Source: Oxalobacteraceae bacterium (GTDB lineage Bacteria > Pseudomonadota > Gammaproteobacteria > Burkholderiales > Burkholderiaceae_D). Taken from it: a stretch of 64,000 nucleotides of DNA. The translations under genes were made by a program, and so were the position numbers. Location: contig JANXTY010000030.1 in NCBI GenBank assembly GCA_025352145.1, forward strand, positions 212,496 to 276,495. The letters are read 5' to 3'. A model generated the notes under the pieces. That model was not told the DNA's origin and searched no databases. It worked only from the letters and a program-made list of their open reading frames with translations. Below are positions 49,280 to 58,116 of the stretch, piece by piece. Position 1 is the first letter of the stretch. The number at the start of each line of letters is the position of its first letter.

Positions 49280-50821
49280 TTGGACACTTATTTGAAAGTA
49301 GCGATAGCGGTCTCCATGACCAGTTTACTTGGCTTCGGTTTGCCAACACAGGCGCAGCAAACGATTACCACACCTGTTAAACCAGCAGCACAAGTTCCAA
49401 ACGATCAGGAAATTACTACCGTAACGGTTTTCGGTCGCTTGCCTAAAAAGCCAGCCGCAGTTTCCCCGACGGTAAAGCACTTAAGCAGATCCTCAGCCTC
49501 GTCGTGCGCCTTTAGCTTTACCTCATTTCAGGATGACATCGTTGATAATTATTTGGATGATGTGAAAGGCGTAAAACGGGAAGGCGATGAAGATACGAAT
49601 CCGCGCCAGCTTGGAGAGGATGGCGAGGGAATGGTGACCAAGGAGGCTGAGGGATTTAGGGACACTAGTCCCAATGGCGATGCCTCTAAGGAAGCCGCAT
49701 CCCAAATCCAGGCTACTACCGATTCAAGGGTTGACCCCTGCGGTAGGTCTGACAGGAATTTCGCTGCCGGTCGTAACTATATTGCGCGTACGGACAAAAC
49801 CCTTACCGAGGCTTATGCCGCGTATGATGCGGGCAACTTCCCCAAGGCGCTTGAGATATTCAAAAAATCCTACTCCAAATTAGGCTACGACGAAGCTGCT
49901 TTGATGTTGGGTAACATGTATCTGTATGGGCAAGGCACGGCGCGCGACACCAAGGAAGCAATCGTTTGGTATACAAAATTGGCGGAAGCGCGTTTAGTGC
50001 CGGAGCATTACAGTCCTTTTGATCCTAAAGAACCAGAAACGGCATCGTCCCGAGTTCAGGCACAGATCAAATTAGCGCGTATCTATATGACTGGGTTCGA
50101 TGTGCCTAAGAATCCCAAAGAAGCCCGTCGCTGGTACAAGGCTGCAGATGACCTCAATTTTATTCCTGCCCGCTATGTATTAGGCCGTATGTATCACAGT
50201 GGCTACGGCGGAGAAAAAAATAGTAAAGAAACCGTTAGGCTCTATACCAATGCCTCTGAATATGGTTATGCGTCGGCCCAATTTGCCTTGGCGTCTCTGT
50301 ACTATTACGCCGACGGGGTTCCAGAGGATATGGGCGCCGCTTTTGAATGGTACCAACAGGCCGCATTCAATCCTAAGCCAGACAACAAAAAGCCGCACGC
50401 GCAATTGGCATTAGCGCAAATGTATGATCAAGGTCAGGGCGTTAAAGCGGATCCAAAAAAAGCTTTTGCATTTTACAAAGCGGCAGCGTTTGCTGGTCAT
50501 CCCGATGCACAGAATGCGTTGGGAATTTATTTCTATACAGGACAAATAGTTGAAAAAAACCTGGGCGTTGCCAGGAGACTGTTTAGTACCGCTGCTTCCC
50601 AGCGCCAAGTGGATGCCATGTTCAATCTCTCTGCCATGTTGTTAAATGGCGAGGGAGGGGATAAAGATATCGTCAAGGCCTATGTTTGGCTGAAACTAGC
50701 GGGAAAACTAGGTCACACCCAGGCCCCGGCTGCAGCCGCAAAACTGGAGGGGAAATTAACGCCAGAGCAAAGAGCGCAGGCAGACGCGGTATTAAGTCCA
50801 AAGCCTGCTAAAGCTAAATAA
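49280..50821 (+). CDS. Secreted Sel1/TPR-repeat protein
   Basis: 513 residues, start TTG with AAAGGGAA 7 nt upstream. A signal peptide (residues 1-25, ending QAQ) and a ~130-residue low-complexity, acid-rich segment precede Sel1-like repeats of ~36 residues from about 175 to 480 (AALMLGNMYLYGQGTARDTKEAIVWYTKLA, ARYVLGRMYHSGYGGEKN, AQFALASLYYYADGVPED, AQLALAQMYDQGQGVKAD, AQNALGIYFYTGQIVEKN). Sel1 proteins are scaffolds for protein contacts. Specific role unknown. Confidence 0.88.
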   Translation: MDTYLKVAIAVSMTSLLGFGLPTQAQQTITTPVKPAAQVPNDQEITTVTVFGRLPKKPAAVSPTVKHLSRSSASSCAFSFTSFQDDIVDNYLDDVKGVKREGDEDTNPRQLGEDGEGMVTKEAEGFRDTSPNGDASKEAASQIQATTDSRVDPCGRSDRNFAAGRNYIARTDKTLTEAYAAYDAGNFPKALEIFKKSYSKLGYDEAALMLGNMYLYGQGTARDTKEAIVWYTKLAEARLVPEHYSPFDPKEPETASSRVQAQIKLARIYMTGFDVPKNPKEARRWYKAADDLNFIPARYVLGRMYHSGYGGEKNSKETVRLYTNASEYGYASAQFALASLYYYADGVPEDMGAAFEWYQQAAFNPKPDNKKPHAQLALAQMYDQGQGVKADPKKAFAFYKAAAFAGHPDAQNALGIYFYTGQIVEKNLGVARRLFSTAASQRQVDAMFNLSAMLLNGEGGDKDIVKAYVWLKLAGKLGHTQAPAAAAKLEGKLTPEQRAQADAVLSPKPAKAK

Positions 50822-50825
50822 TGCT

Positions 50826-50865
50826 TTAACCGGACCTTGGCATAATTATCCCAAAGTCCGGTTAA
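50826..50865 (+). terminator. Terminator-like hairpin after the Sel1 gene
   Basis: TTAACCGGAC (50826-50835) pairs with GTCCGGTTAA (50856-50865), and CTTGG/CCAAAG extends the stem inward with a bulge. The downstream tail AATATTTAT is AT-rich but not a pure T run. Confidence 0.6.
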
Positions 50866-51003
50866 ATATTTATAGCCTGGATCAAGCAAAGCATTCGGCT
50901 TTGGGTACGCGGTTTCATTGCCCCAGTTTTTGGTAAGGGAAGCAGGATTCCTGCAATTTAAGTTCTTCGGGTTGAATTTTCTGCTGTTTACGAAGCGGTT
51001 TTT

Positions 51004-51384
51004 TTATTCAGTATGGGCTTTATCCAACAAACGTCGATCCCGTTTAGTCGGGCGTCCTTTGAGTGTCGTTCCAGGCTCCCGGTAGAATTTTTTCTGTTCA
51101 GCTTCTTTTTGATGTTTGGCAATGCTGTGGGGCGTTTCTGCATACAGTGTTTGTGCAACTGTCGCTGAACCGCGCACCTCGCTCAGTTTCAAAATCACCA
51201 CTTCCCATTGGCCCGCACTGTTGTCTATATGTAGCCTGTCGCCGATATGCAGATGTCGCGCAGGTTTGACCGGCTCGTCGTTCAGTCGAATTTTGCCGCT
51301 ATCGACGGCTGCAGTCGCGAGTGAGCGGGTCTTGAAAAATCGCCCTGCCCAGAGCCATTTATCAATGCGGACAGTTTCTGTCAT
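51004..51384 (-). CDS. hslR: Heat-shock protein 15 (S4 RNA-binding protein)
   Basis: 126 residues. Hsp15 binds stalled free 50S subunits carrying peptidyl-tRNA. The S4 domain fills residues 1-60 (VRIDKWLWAGRFFKTRSLATAAVDSGKIRLND), and the basic C-terminal tail (KGRPTKRDRRLLDK) is the family's RNA-binding extension. The gene sits just downstream of mltA on the same strand, with an 18-nt gap, so both may be co-transcribed. Confidence 0.93.
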   Translation of the reverse strand: MTETVRIDKWLWAGRFFKTRSLATAAVDSGKIRLNDEPVKPARHLHIGDRLHIDNSAGQWEVVILKLSEVRGSATVAQTLYAETPHSIAKHQKEAEQKKFYREPGTTLKGRPTKRDRRLLDKAHTE

Positions 51385-51402
51385 GAGGGAGCAAAGATAA
51401 AT

Positions 51403-52611
51403 TTATTTGGGGGCGGACATTGTTTTGGGTAACAGCACCCACAACGTGCCGCGCTGTTTCATCTTGCCCGCTTGCTCGCCTGCTTCTGCGCCAAAACCCC
51501 AGAAAAAATCGGCCCGGTTAGTGCCGCGAATTGCCCCGCCGGTATCCTGTGCCATTGTCAGGCGCTGGAGTAATACCTCGCTATTGGGTTGGGTGGTGGC
51601 GAGAAATACTGGTACGCCCAAGGGCACCACCTGCGCGTCGACAGCAATTGAGCGTTGTGGACTCAAGGCGACGCCGAGTGCGCCTTTCGGACCTTTTTCT
51701 GGGTCAATTAATTTTTCTTCCTTGAAAAATACATAGCTGGGATTGGCATTGAACAGTTCTTGCAAACGCGTTGGATTGGCGGCAATCCAGGCTTTGATTC
51801 CTTGCGCCGATGCGTGCTCTAATTTGAGTTCGCCTTTGTCAACCAGGTAACGGCCAATGGATTTATAGGGATGCCCGTTCTGGTCTGCGTAGGCTACCCG
51901 TACAGTTTCCTTGCTATCGGTCAGTTGTACGCGTCCTGAGCCTTGCACCTGGAGAAAAAAAGCATCCACCGGATCGTCGACCCAGAATAATTCCTTGCCA
52001 TTCAAAACATTCGAGGCAGACATTTCCGCACGTGAAAAGTAGGGGAGTACTTTGTTGCCCACCAAGCGCCCGCGCAAACGCATACCTTGCAGACTGGGAT
52101 ATACATTAGCCATATCAAGCGTGAGCAAGTCGTCGGGTACGCGATGCAAAGCAGTTTGATATTTACCACCCCGCTTGCGTGCACCGCGCAGCAAGGGTTC
52201 GTAATATCCGGTGACTAAACCGGTACTCGTGCCATCGGGGTTGATGACCTGATAAGGTATAAAAAAAGATTCGAAAAAAGTGCGGACTGCATTTCCATTT
52301 GTCCCCTCCACGTCGTGGGCGATGCTACAAGGTTCTTTCCAGTCAGGCTTTTTGGCAAGTACTTCACAAGAGAGGAGAAACGCAGGCCATGCTTCTCGCA
52401 GATCGTCTTTGTCCCAGCCGGGTAATGCTGAAAAAACCACGGGGCGCATTGTTTCCGTCGACGACAACGGCGGTGTGAGGCCTGGCAGAGTGGGGATTGT
52501 GGAGGACGGTAATTTTTGAGCAGAGTCACATGCTGTCAGCATAACGCATGCAGTCAATATCATGCAGACGAACGAAGAGGATCCGGGTAAACTGATGCGC
52601 ATAGGTGCCAT
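51403..52611 (-). CDS. mltA: Membrane-bound lytic murein transglycosylase A
   Basis: 402 residues (an ATG three codons later is possible). A lipoprotein signal with lipobox LTAC at residues ~25-28. The MltA domain spans ~125-290 (TGYYEPLLRGARKRGGKYQ, VDAFFLQVQGSGRVQL), and the 3D domain follows (LTMAQDTGGAIRGTNRADFFWG) with the catalytic-type Asp. It cuts peptidoglycan glycan strands to 1,6-anhydro products at the outer membrane. Confidence 0.94.
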   Translation of the reverse strand: MAPMRISLPGSSSFVCMILTACVMLTACDSAQKLPSSTIPTLPGLTPPLSSTETMRPVVFSALPGWDKDDLREAWPAFLLSCEVLAKKPDWKEPCSIAHDVEGTNGNAVRTFFESFFIPYQVINPDGTSTGLVTGYYEPLLRGARKRGGKYQTALHRVPDDLLTLDMANVYPSLQGMRLRGRLVGNKVLPYFSRAEMSASNVLNGKELFWVDDPVDAFFLQVQGSGRVQLTDSKETVRVAYADQNGHPYKSIGRYLVDKGELKLEHASAQGIKAWIAANPTRLQELFNANPSYVFFKEEKLIDPEKGPKGALGVALSPQRSIAVDAQVVPLGVPVFLATTQPNSEVLLQRLTMAQDTGGAIRGTNRADFFWGFGAEAGEQAGKMKQRGTLWVLLPKTMSAPK

Positions 52612-52623
52612 GATGGAGGGTGT

Positions 52624-52779
52624 ATGTGGAGTTTAATGCTTGAGGCAATGGGCGCGATGTCCTTGCTGATCTTTATTGTGTGGTGGACGATGTTTTCTGG
52701 TCGAAAGCCACCACCTCGGGTTTCACCAAAACCAGCACGATCAAAAAACGAGGCCGATAAAAACACGCCGATAGATTGA
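52624..52779 (+). CDS. Small single-pass membrane protein (51 aa)
   Basis: A 51-residue frame in the gap between mltA and apaG, on the opposite strand to both. A strong Shine-Dalgarno GGAGGG lies 5-6 nt before the ATG. Residues ~8-24 (MGAMSLLIFIVWWTMF) form a membrane helix followed by a basic, Pro-rich tail (GRKPPPRVSPKPARSK), so the C-terminus should be cytoplasmic. I do not recognise a named family; the signal and composition argue that it is real. Confidence 0.6.
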   Translation: MWSLMLEAMGAMSLLIFIVWWTMFSGRKPPPRVSPKPARSKNEADKNTPID

Positions 52780-52790
52780 CCCCAAGAGAA

Positions 52791-53165
52791 TCAGTGAAGC
52801 GTGCGTGGTAAGCACAACAGAAATTCGGGAATCCGTGTTTCAAACTGATGACCGTCTTCGGCTACAAAAAAATATTCGCCCTTCATCGACGCTTGCGGTG
52901 TGGTTAATGCAGTACCGCTGGTGTACTCAAATTGTTCGCCTGGTTGCAACAAGGGTTGATGCCCGACTACTCCCAAGCCGCGTATTTCTTCGACATGATC
53001 GCTGTCGTCAGAAATGACCCAGTGGCGTGAAATAAGCTGCGCCCCGACTTGCCCTGTGTTTTTAATCGTGACCGTATAGGCAAACACAAAGTTGGCGTGA
53101 TCAGGGTCGGACTGTTCCGCTATATATTTTGTCTTTACGGACACGGTAAATTCATAAGCTGCCAT
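52791..53165 (-). CDS. apaG: ApaG (Co2+/Mg2+ efflux-associated protein)
   Basis: 124 residues, the usual ApaG length. A single fibronectin-III-like domain with FAYTVTIKNTGQVGAQLISRHWVI, VRGLGVVG-like EEIRGLGVVGHQPLLQPGEQFEYTSGT and MKGEYFFVAEDG. In Salmonella ApaG is linked to cobalt resistance and Mg efflux; the molecular function is not settled. ATG with an AGGAAAA-like signal. The gene is convergent with the small membrane protein. Confidence 0.94.
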   Translation of the reverse strand: MAAYEFTVSVKTKYIAEQSDPDHANFVFAYTVTIKNTGQVGAQLISRHWVISDDSDHVEEIRGLGVVGHQPLLQPGEQFEYTSGTALTTPQASMKGEYFFVAEDGHQFETRIPEFLLCLPRTLH

Positions 53166-53341
53166 TTAATTTTCCTTTGTTCGCGTTATGCGGCTATGCT
53201 GTTGCATGCTCCCAGCGTCAGGTTAACAATGCGCTGTCCTTACATTTGATGCACGATAAATGCCTGTGGTGGTCGCAAACTTTCCTATGGGGTTGGACGC
53301 CATCAACCTCGTTCGATACCAACTCCTGTGCAATTTATACA

Positions 53342-53369
53342 TTGCACCTGAAATCGGGCCAAGGTGCAA
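53342..53369. repeat. 8-bp inverted repeat upstream of rpe
   Basis: TTGCACCT (53342-53349) and AGGTGCAA (53362-53369) flank a 12-bp centre about 50 bp before rpe. A TAAAAT at 53386-53391 could be the -10 box. Operator or hairpin; function unknown. Confidence 0.4.
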
Positions 53370-53417
53370 GGGCATCTTGAAAGGGTAAAATAGCGCATCC
53401 CATTTAACATCACCACC

Positions 53418-54083
53418 ATGACAACTTATCGCATCGCTCCCAGCATACTATCCGCCGATTTTTCCCGTTTGGGCGAAGAAGTTCGCAATGTCGTTTCGGC
53501 AGGTGCCGACATGATTCATTTCGACGTGATGGACAACCATTATGTTCCTAATCTGACGATCGGGCCGCTGGTCTGCCAAGCGATTCGACCCCACGTGCAA
53601 GTTCCGATTGATGTGCATCTGATGGTGAAGCCGGTTGATCGCATTATTCCAGATTTCGCCAAAGCCGGTGCTAACATCATTACCTTCCATCCAGAAGCGT
53701 CCGAACATGTGGACCGTACATTGCAGTTGATTCGTGACAACGGCTGCAAAGCTGGCCTGGTGTTTAACCCGGCCACGTCCTTGCAATATCTGGATTATGT
53801 GATGGATAAAATCGACATCGTTCTGATCATGTCGGTCAATCCCGGATTCGGCGGACAATCATTCATTCCTGAGGCGTTGAAGAAAATCGCCGCAGTGCGC
53901 AAGATAATTGATGCCAGCGGTCGCGACATCATGCTGGAAGTCGATGGAGGTATAAAAATTGATAATATTGCCGCTGCAGCGCGGGCCGGGGCGGATACTT
54001 TTGTGGCAGGATCCGCTATTTTTGGGAAAACAGATTACAAGAGCGTGATCGATGCGATGCGGCTGGAATTGTCGAACCGGTAA
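53418..54083 (+). CDS. rpe: Ribulose-phosphate 3-epimerase
   Basis: 221 residues of a TIM barrel. It interconverts ribulose-5-phosphate and xylulose-5-phosphate. Motifs: [36 protein letters not shown] with metal His/Asp, [18 protein letters not shown], and EVDGGI. In many relatives rpe-gph-trpE are neighbours; here gph is missing and a trp leader follows directly. Confidence 0.96.
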   Translation: MTTYRIAPSILSADFSRLGEEVRNVVSAGADMIHFDVMDNHYVPNLTIGPLVCQAIRPHVQVPIDVHLMVKPVDRIIPDFAKAGANIITFHPEASEHVDRTLQLIRDNGCKAGLVFNPATSLQYLDYVMDKIDIVLIMSVNPGFGGQSFIPEALKKIAAVRKIIDASGRDIMLEVDGGIKIDNIAAAARAGADTFVAGSAIFGKTDYKSVIDAMRLELSNR

Positions 54084-54264
54084 GAATTTTGCGCTTTCAT
54101 TAATCTAATCGAGGCCACTTCTTGGACGCTGCAGTGGCCTTGCTGGCTGCTAGGCAAAAGCTTAATTTCGATGGTATAGTCCATTCGCTATCGCTTTCAG
54201 CGATCCCAAAAAAGCCGACTCTGGGCAGATCCCATTGAATCATTTCAACTACGCTGCAATCATT

Positions 54265-54351
54265 ATGTTTCTCAATAAAAAACTGAACGTCACACAACCG
54301 GGCTCGATTGAGGCTTGGCTTTGGCGACGCTGGCAATCCTGGGCTGATTAA
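54265..54351 (+). CDS. trpL: Trp leader peptide (28 aa, four Trp codons)
   Basis: A 28-residue frame whose last third reads AWLWRRWQSWAD, with Trp at positions 18, 20, 23 and 26. Four Trp in nine residues, a stop codon 21 nt before a terminator stem, and trpE as the next gene are the classic layout of Trp attenuation: ribosome stalling at low tryptophan would favour an antiterminator. The Shine-Dalgarno is weak. The stop codon lies in the first of two tandem 12-mers (TTAATCCCCCGT, 54348-54371). Confidence 0.85.
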   Translation: MFLNKKLNVTQPGSIEAWLWRRWQSWAD

Positions 54352-54371
54352 TCCCCCGTTTAATCCCCCGT

Positions 54372-54404
54372 TTGCTGCCGCTTTCTTAAGCGGGCAAGTT
54401 TTTT
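54372..54404 (+). terminator. trp attenuator terminator
   Basis: TTGC-(TG)-CCGCTT / AAGCGG-GCAA with a TCTT loop (54372-54397) followed by TTTTTT at 54399-54404, an intrinsic terminator 50 nt before trpE and 21 nt after the leader-peptide stop. Confidence 0.87.
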
Positions 54405-54453
54405 ACAATACCGCCGCGTTCTATCACTTTACAATCGCGGCATGGAGAGCACC

Positions 54454-55950
54454 ATGACTGAACTAGAATTCAAATCGCTGGCCACGCAAGGCTACAATCG
54501 CATTCCTCTGGTCGCCGAAGCTTTTGCGGACCTGGAAACCCCGCTTACGCTCTACCTCAAGCTGGCACAAACCCAGAATGCAGGCCAAAATACTTTTTTG
54601 CTCGAATCGGTCGTGGGCGGCGAGCGGTTCGGCCGTTATTCCTTCATTGGTCTGCCTGCAAAAATGTTCTTACGCAGTTTCGGTAGCAAAACCGAAATTA
54701 TCCAAAGCGGTGTAGTGATTGAAACACACGAAGGCAATCCGCTTGATTTCATCGGCCAATTCCAGGCACGCTTTAAGGTTGCGCTGCGTCCTGGCATGCC
54801 GCGTTTTTGCGGTGGTCTGGCTGGCTATTTCGGTTATGACACTGTGCGGCACATCGAGAAAAGGCTGGCGAATTCGACGCCGAAAGACGATCTTGATTTG
54901 CCTGATATTCAATTGCTGGTGACGGAAGAACTGGCGGTCATCGATAATCTTTCCGGCAAGTTATACCTGATCGTCTATGCCGACCCAGGTCAGCCGGAAG
55001 CATTTTCCAAAGCGCGCCAACGCCTCAAAGATTTACGTGCGATGTTGCATCGTGGCGTAGATGCACCGGTTACATCGAGTTCGGTACGAACCGACATCAT
55101 TCGTGAATTTGCCAAAGAAGATTATTTGAAAGCCGTGGCCAAGGCGCATGAATATGTCATGGCTGGCGATCTGATGCAGGTCCAGATCGGTCAGCGCATC
55201 AAGAAACCTTACGTCGATTCTCCGCTGACCTTGTATCGTGCTTTACGCTCGCTTAATCCTTCGCCCTACATGTACTTTTACAATTTTGGCGATATGCAGA
55301 TTGTGGGTGCCTCGCCTGAGATTTTGGTGCGCAATGAAACCGTGAGCGATGGCAGCAAAAAAATTACCTTGCGCCCCATTGCTGGTACCCGCCCACGTGG
55401 CGCTACCCCGGAACGCGATGCAGAACTGTCCAGAGAATTATTGGCGGACCCTAAAGAAATCGCCGAACATGTCATGCTGATCGACTTAGCTCGCAACGAC
55501 ATCGGACGCATAGCGGAAACCGGTAGCGTAAAAGTCACCGACCGTCTGGTCATCGAAAAATATTCTCATGTGCAGCACATCGTTTCGAACGTTGAAGGCA
55601 CTCTCAAAGCAGGGTTATCCAATCTGGACGTATTGAAAGCGACTTTCCCGGCGGGTACCTTGACCGGCGCGCCTAAAGTGCGGGCGATGGAAATCATTGA
55701 TGAACTCGAATTGACCAAGCGCGGTATCTACGGCGGTGCCTGTGGCTACCTCTCCTTCGGCGGCGAAATGGATGTCGCTATTGCGATTCGCACAGGCGTC
55801 ATCAAGGACGGCATGTTGTACGTGCAAGCGGCAGCTGGTATCGTGGCTGATTCCATTCCCGAAATGGAATGGCAGGAAACGGAGAACAAAGCACGCGCAG
55901 TGTTGCGGGCGGCCGAACAGGTACAAGACGGATTGGATGGGGAGATCTGA
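54454..55950 (+). CDS. trpE: Anthranilate synthase component I
   Basis: 498 residues from the ATG at 54454, which has GGAG before it; the ATG at 54442 is in frame but contains that signal. TrpE makes anthranilate from chorismate with ammonia from TrpG. The C-terminal chorismate-binding domain has [64 protein letters not shown] and GAVGY-like GGACGYLSF. The N-terminal domain carries the LLES motif of tryptophan feedback binding ([17 protein letters not shown]). Confidence 0.97.
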   Translation: MTELEFKSLATQGYNRIPLVAEAFADLETPLTLYLKLAQTQNAGQNTFLLESVVGGERFGRYSFIGLPAKMFLRSFGSKTEIIQSGVVIETHEGNPLDFIGQFQARFKVALRPGMPRFCGGLAGYFGYDTVRHIEKRLANSTPKDDLDLPDIQLLVTEELAVIDNLSGKLYLIVYADPGQPEAFSKARQRLKDLRAMLHRGVDAPVTSSSVRTDIIREFAKEDYLKAVAKAHEYVMAGDLMQVQIGQRIKKPYVDSPLTLYRALRSLNPSPYMYFYNFGDMQIVGASPEILVRNETVSDGSKKITLRPIAGTRPRGATPERDAELSRELLADPKEIAEHVMLIDLARNDIGRIAETGSVKVTDRLVIEKYSHVQHIVSNVEGTLKAGLSNLDVLKATFPAGTLTGAPKVRAMEIIDELELTKRGIYGGACGYLSFGGEMDVAIAIRTGVIKDGMLYVQAAAGIVADSIPEMEWQETENKARAVLRAAEQVQDGLDGEI

Positions 55951-55951
55951 T

Positions 55952-56521
55952 ATGTTGCTCATGATAGACAATTACGACTCCTTTACTTACAACCTGGTGC
56001 AGTATTTCGGCGAGCTGGGCGAAGAAGTGCACACCGCACGCAACGATGAGCTGACACTTTACGAAATTGCGGCCATGAAGCCGGAGCGCATTTGTATTTC
56101 GCCCGGGCCGAAGACGCCGCTGGAAGCTGGTATCTCGGTGGCCGTATTGCAGAATTTTGCGGGCAAAATTCCTATCCTGGGCGTTTGTCTCGGCCACCAA
56201 AGCATCGGCACTGCTTTTGGTGGAAAAGTGATTCGGGCAAAGCAAGTCATGCATGGCAAGACGTCGCGGATTGAGCATACTGGTGTGGGCGTATTTGCCG
56301 ATTTGCCGAGCCCATTTACCGTGATTCGTTATCATTCGCTTGCGATCGAACGCGCATCTTTGCCTGACTGTCTTGAGGTGACCGCATGGACCTCGGATGG
56401 CGAAATCATGGGTGTACGTCACAAACATTTTGACATCCAAGGTGTACAGTTTCATCCTGAATCAATTCTCTCGGAGCACGGTCATGCGTTACTTAAAAAC
56501 TTCATCGATGGTCGGCCATAA
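55952..56521 (+). CDS. trpG: Anthranilate synthase component II (glutamine amidotransferase)
   Basis: 189 residues from the ATG at 55952, directly after the trpE stop, with GGGGAGA upstream. Class I amidotransferase: [17 protein letters not shown], nucleophile Cys in [11 protein letters not shown], and [19 protein letters not shown] with the catalytic His/Glu. The oxyanion-region loop reads SPGPKTP, with Lys where most TrpG have Gly or Cys; it is not catalytic. The protein may also serve p-aminobenzoate synthesis. Confidence 0.96.
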   Translation: MLLMIDNYDSFTYNLVQYFGELGEEVHTARNDELTLYEIAAMKPERICISPGPKTPLEAGISVAVLQNFAGKIPILGVCLGHQSIGTAFGGKVIRAKQVMHGKTSRIEHTGVGVFADLPSPFTVIRYHSLAIERASLPDCLEVTAWTSDGEIMGVRHKHFDIQGVQFHPESILSEHGHALLKNFIDGRP

Positions 56522-56951
56522 TCTGAATGTAAACAGAGTGCTTTTAAATAAAGCGCTGTGTAAAGCATTGTGGCTAATTCCACTTTTTGTGGTGCTGTGT
56601 TTTTTTGCATCCACTGCGCAGGCAGACGTGATGCAAGATTGCACCTTGAAAGAAAAAACGCCGCAGGATGTGCATGATTGCGTGGTTGCGGCACAGCAGC
56701 GCTCAATGAACGAATTGCGCTCATTGGGGTTGGCGATGACCAAGAAATTTCGGACTGGCGATGACAAGCGGGGATTTCGGCGCTATGCCGAAGGTGAGTC
56801 GCACCTGGTACGTGATCGCAAGAATCATTGCGTTGCAGCCGGAAAGCAAGCGGCCAAACAGCAACTTGACGCGGAACAAGCAAACTTGGCGTGCCAGGCC
56901 GATTTTAATTTCTCGCATGCGCAGGAATTGAAGCGGCGTTATCCCGAATAA
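56508..56951 (+). CDS. Secreted LprI/DUF1311-like protein within the trp operon
   Basis: 147 residues from the ATG at 56508, which overlaps the trpG end by 14 nt. A hydrophobic segment with signal cleavage near TAQA|D gives a periplasmic or secreted protein of ~108 residues with four Cys. The mature part (C-x5[11 protein letters not shown] ... LVRDRKNHC ... [22 protein letters not shown]) follows the LprI/DUF1311 layout, a fold known for lysozyme inhibition in M. tuberculosis LprI. trpD starts 12 nt later. Function here is unproven. Confidence 0.75.
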   Translation: MVGHNLNVNRVLLNKALCKALWLIPLFVVLCFFASTAQADVMQDCTLKEKTPQDVHDCVVAAQQRSMNELRSLGLAMTKKFRTGDDKRGFRRYAEGESHLVRDRKNHCVAAGKQAAKQQLDAEQANLACQADFNFSHAQELKRRYPE

Positions 56952-56963
56952 ACGAAAACAATC

Positions 56964-57998
56964 ATGTCCATGACTCCGCAAGAAGCGCTATTGCGCTGTA
57001 TCGACCACCGTGAAATTTTTCACGATGAAATGCTGTCCCTGTTTCGTCAAATCATGAATGGCGAAATGTCGCCGGTGATGATTGCCGCCCTAACTATGGC
57101 GCTGCGCATCAAAAAAGAAAGCATTGGTGAGATTACAGCGGCGGCTCAGGTGATGCGGGAGTTTGCTACCAAGGTACCCTTGGCCGACACTAGTAATTTG
57201 CTTGACATTGTAGGTACGGGTGGCGACGGCGCGCATACCTTTAATATTTCCACAGCCTCCATGTTTGTCGCCGCCGCCGCCGGTGCCCGAGTCGCCAAGC
57301 ACGGCGGGCGCAGCGTATCGTCATCGTCAGGCAGTGCCGACGTGCTCGAATCGCTGGGCGCTAATATCAATTTGTCGCCTGACAAAGTAGCGCAATCCAT
57401 AGAACGTACCGGCATTGGCTTCATGTTCGCGCCCAATCATCACGCCGCCATGAAGCATGCCGCGCCGGTACGCAAAGAATTGGGCGTACGTACCATCTTC
57501 AATATTCTCGGCCCGCTTACCAATCCTGCGGGTGCACCCAATATGTTGATGGGGGTATTCCATCCCGATCTGGTTGGCATCCAGGTACGCGTCCTGCAGC
57601 GCTTAGGTGCGCAACATGCGATCGTGGTATGGGGACGCGACAATATGGATGAAGTATCGCTGGGCGCAGCGACCATGGTCGGTGAACTGGTGAACGGCGA
57701 AATCCGCGAATACGATTTGCATCCCGAAGATTTTGGCCTGGCGATGATTGCCAGTCGCAATTTGAAAGTGACAGGGGCGGCGGAGTCCAAGGAGAAAATT
57801 GGTGAGGCGTTGGCCAATAAGCCGGGGCCAGCGCGCGACATCGTGGCGCTCAATGCAGGCACGGCTTTGTATGCGGCGGGTGTGGCTGGGTCAGTTGCGG
57901 AGGGGCTGGCGAAAGCGCGTGAGGTGATGGCGTCGGGGGCTGCGCGGGATAAGTTGGAGCAGTTCGTTAAAGTGACGCAGGAATTGGGTGCCGCATAA
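56964..57998 (+). CDS. trpD: Anthranilate phosphoribosyltransferase
   Basis: 344 residues. TrpD joins anthranilate to PRPP. Signature [19 protein letters not shown] (PRPP-binding), [55 protein letters not shown] and [11 protein letters not shown]. Start ATG after the LprI-like gene; a palindrome follows the stop and separates it from trpC. Confidence 0.97.
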   Translation: MSMTPQEALLRCIDHREIFHDEMLSLFRQIMNGEMSPVMIAALTMALRIKKESIGEITAAAQVMREFATKVPLADTSNLLDIVGTGGDGAHTFNISTASMFVAAAAGARVAKHGGRSVSSSSGSADVLESLGANINLSPDKVAQSIERTGIGFMFAPNHHAAMKHAAPVRKELGVRTIFNILGPLTNPAGAPNMLMGVFHPDLVGIQVRVLQRLGAQHAIVVWGRDNMDEVSLGAATMVGELVNGEIREYDLHPEDFGLAMIASRNLKVTGAAESKEKIGEALANKPGPARDIVALNAGTALYAAGVAGSVAEGLAKAREVMASGAARDKLEQFVKVTQELGAA

Positions 57999-58017
57999 GG
58001 GGTGGTAACTCGTCGAA

Positions 58018-58100
58018 GGTTGGGCTGCAAAACCCCACCTTGTTTGATGGACTTCGGCTATCTATAAATATCTATAAATGCTGGGTTTTGCAGCCCGGCC
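58018..58100. repeat. Long inverted repeat between trpD and trpC
   Basis: GGGCTGCAAAACCC (58022-58035) and GGGTTTTGCAGCCC (58083-58096) are perfect 14-bp arms; four more pairs (two G-U) extend them outward. The 47-nt centre contains a tandem TCTATAAATA/TCTATAAATG. No T tract. It could be a REP/MITE-type element or an RNA stability hairpin inside the trp operon. Confidence 0.75.
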
Positions 58101-58116
58101 TATCGTAAATTAAATC

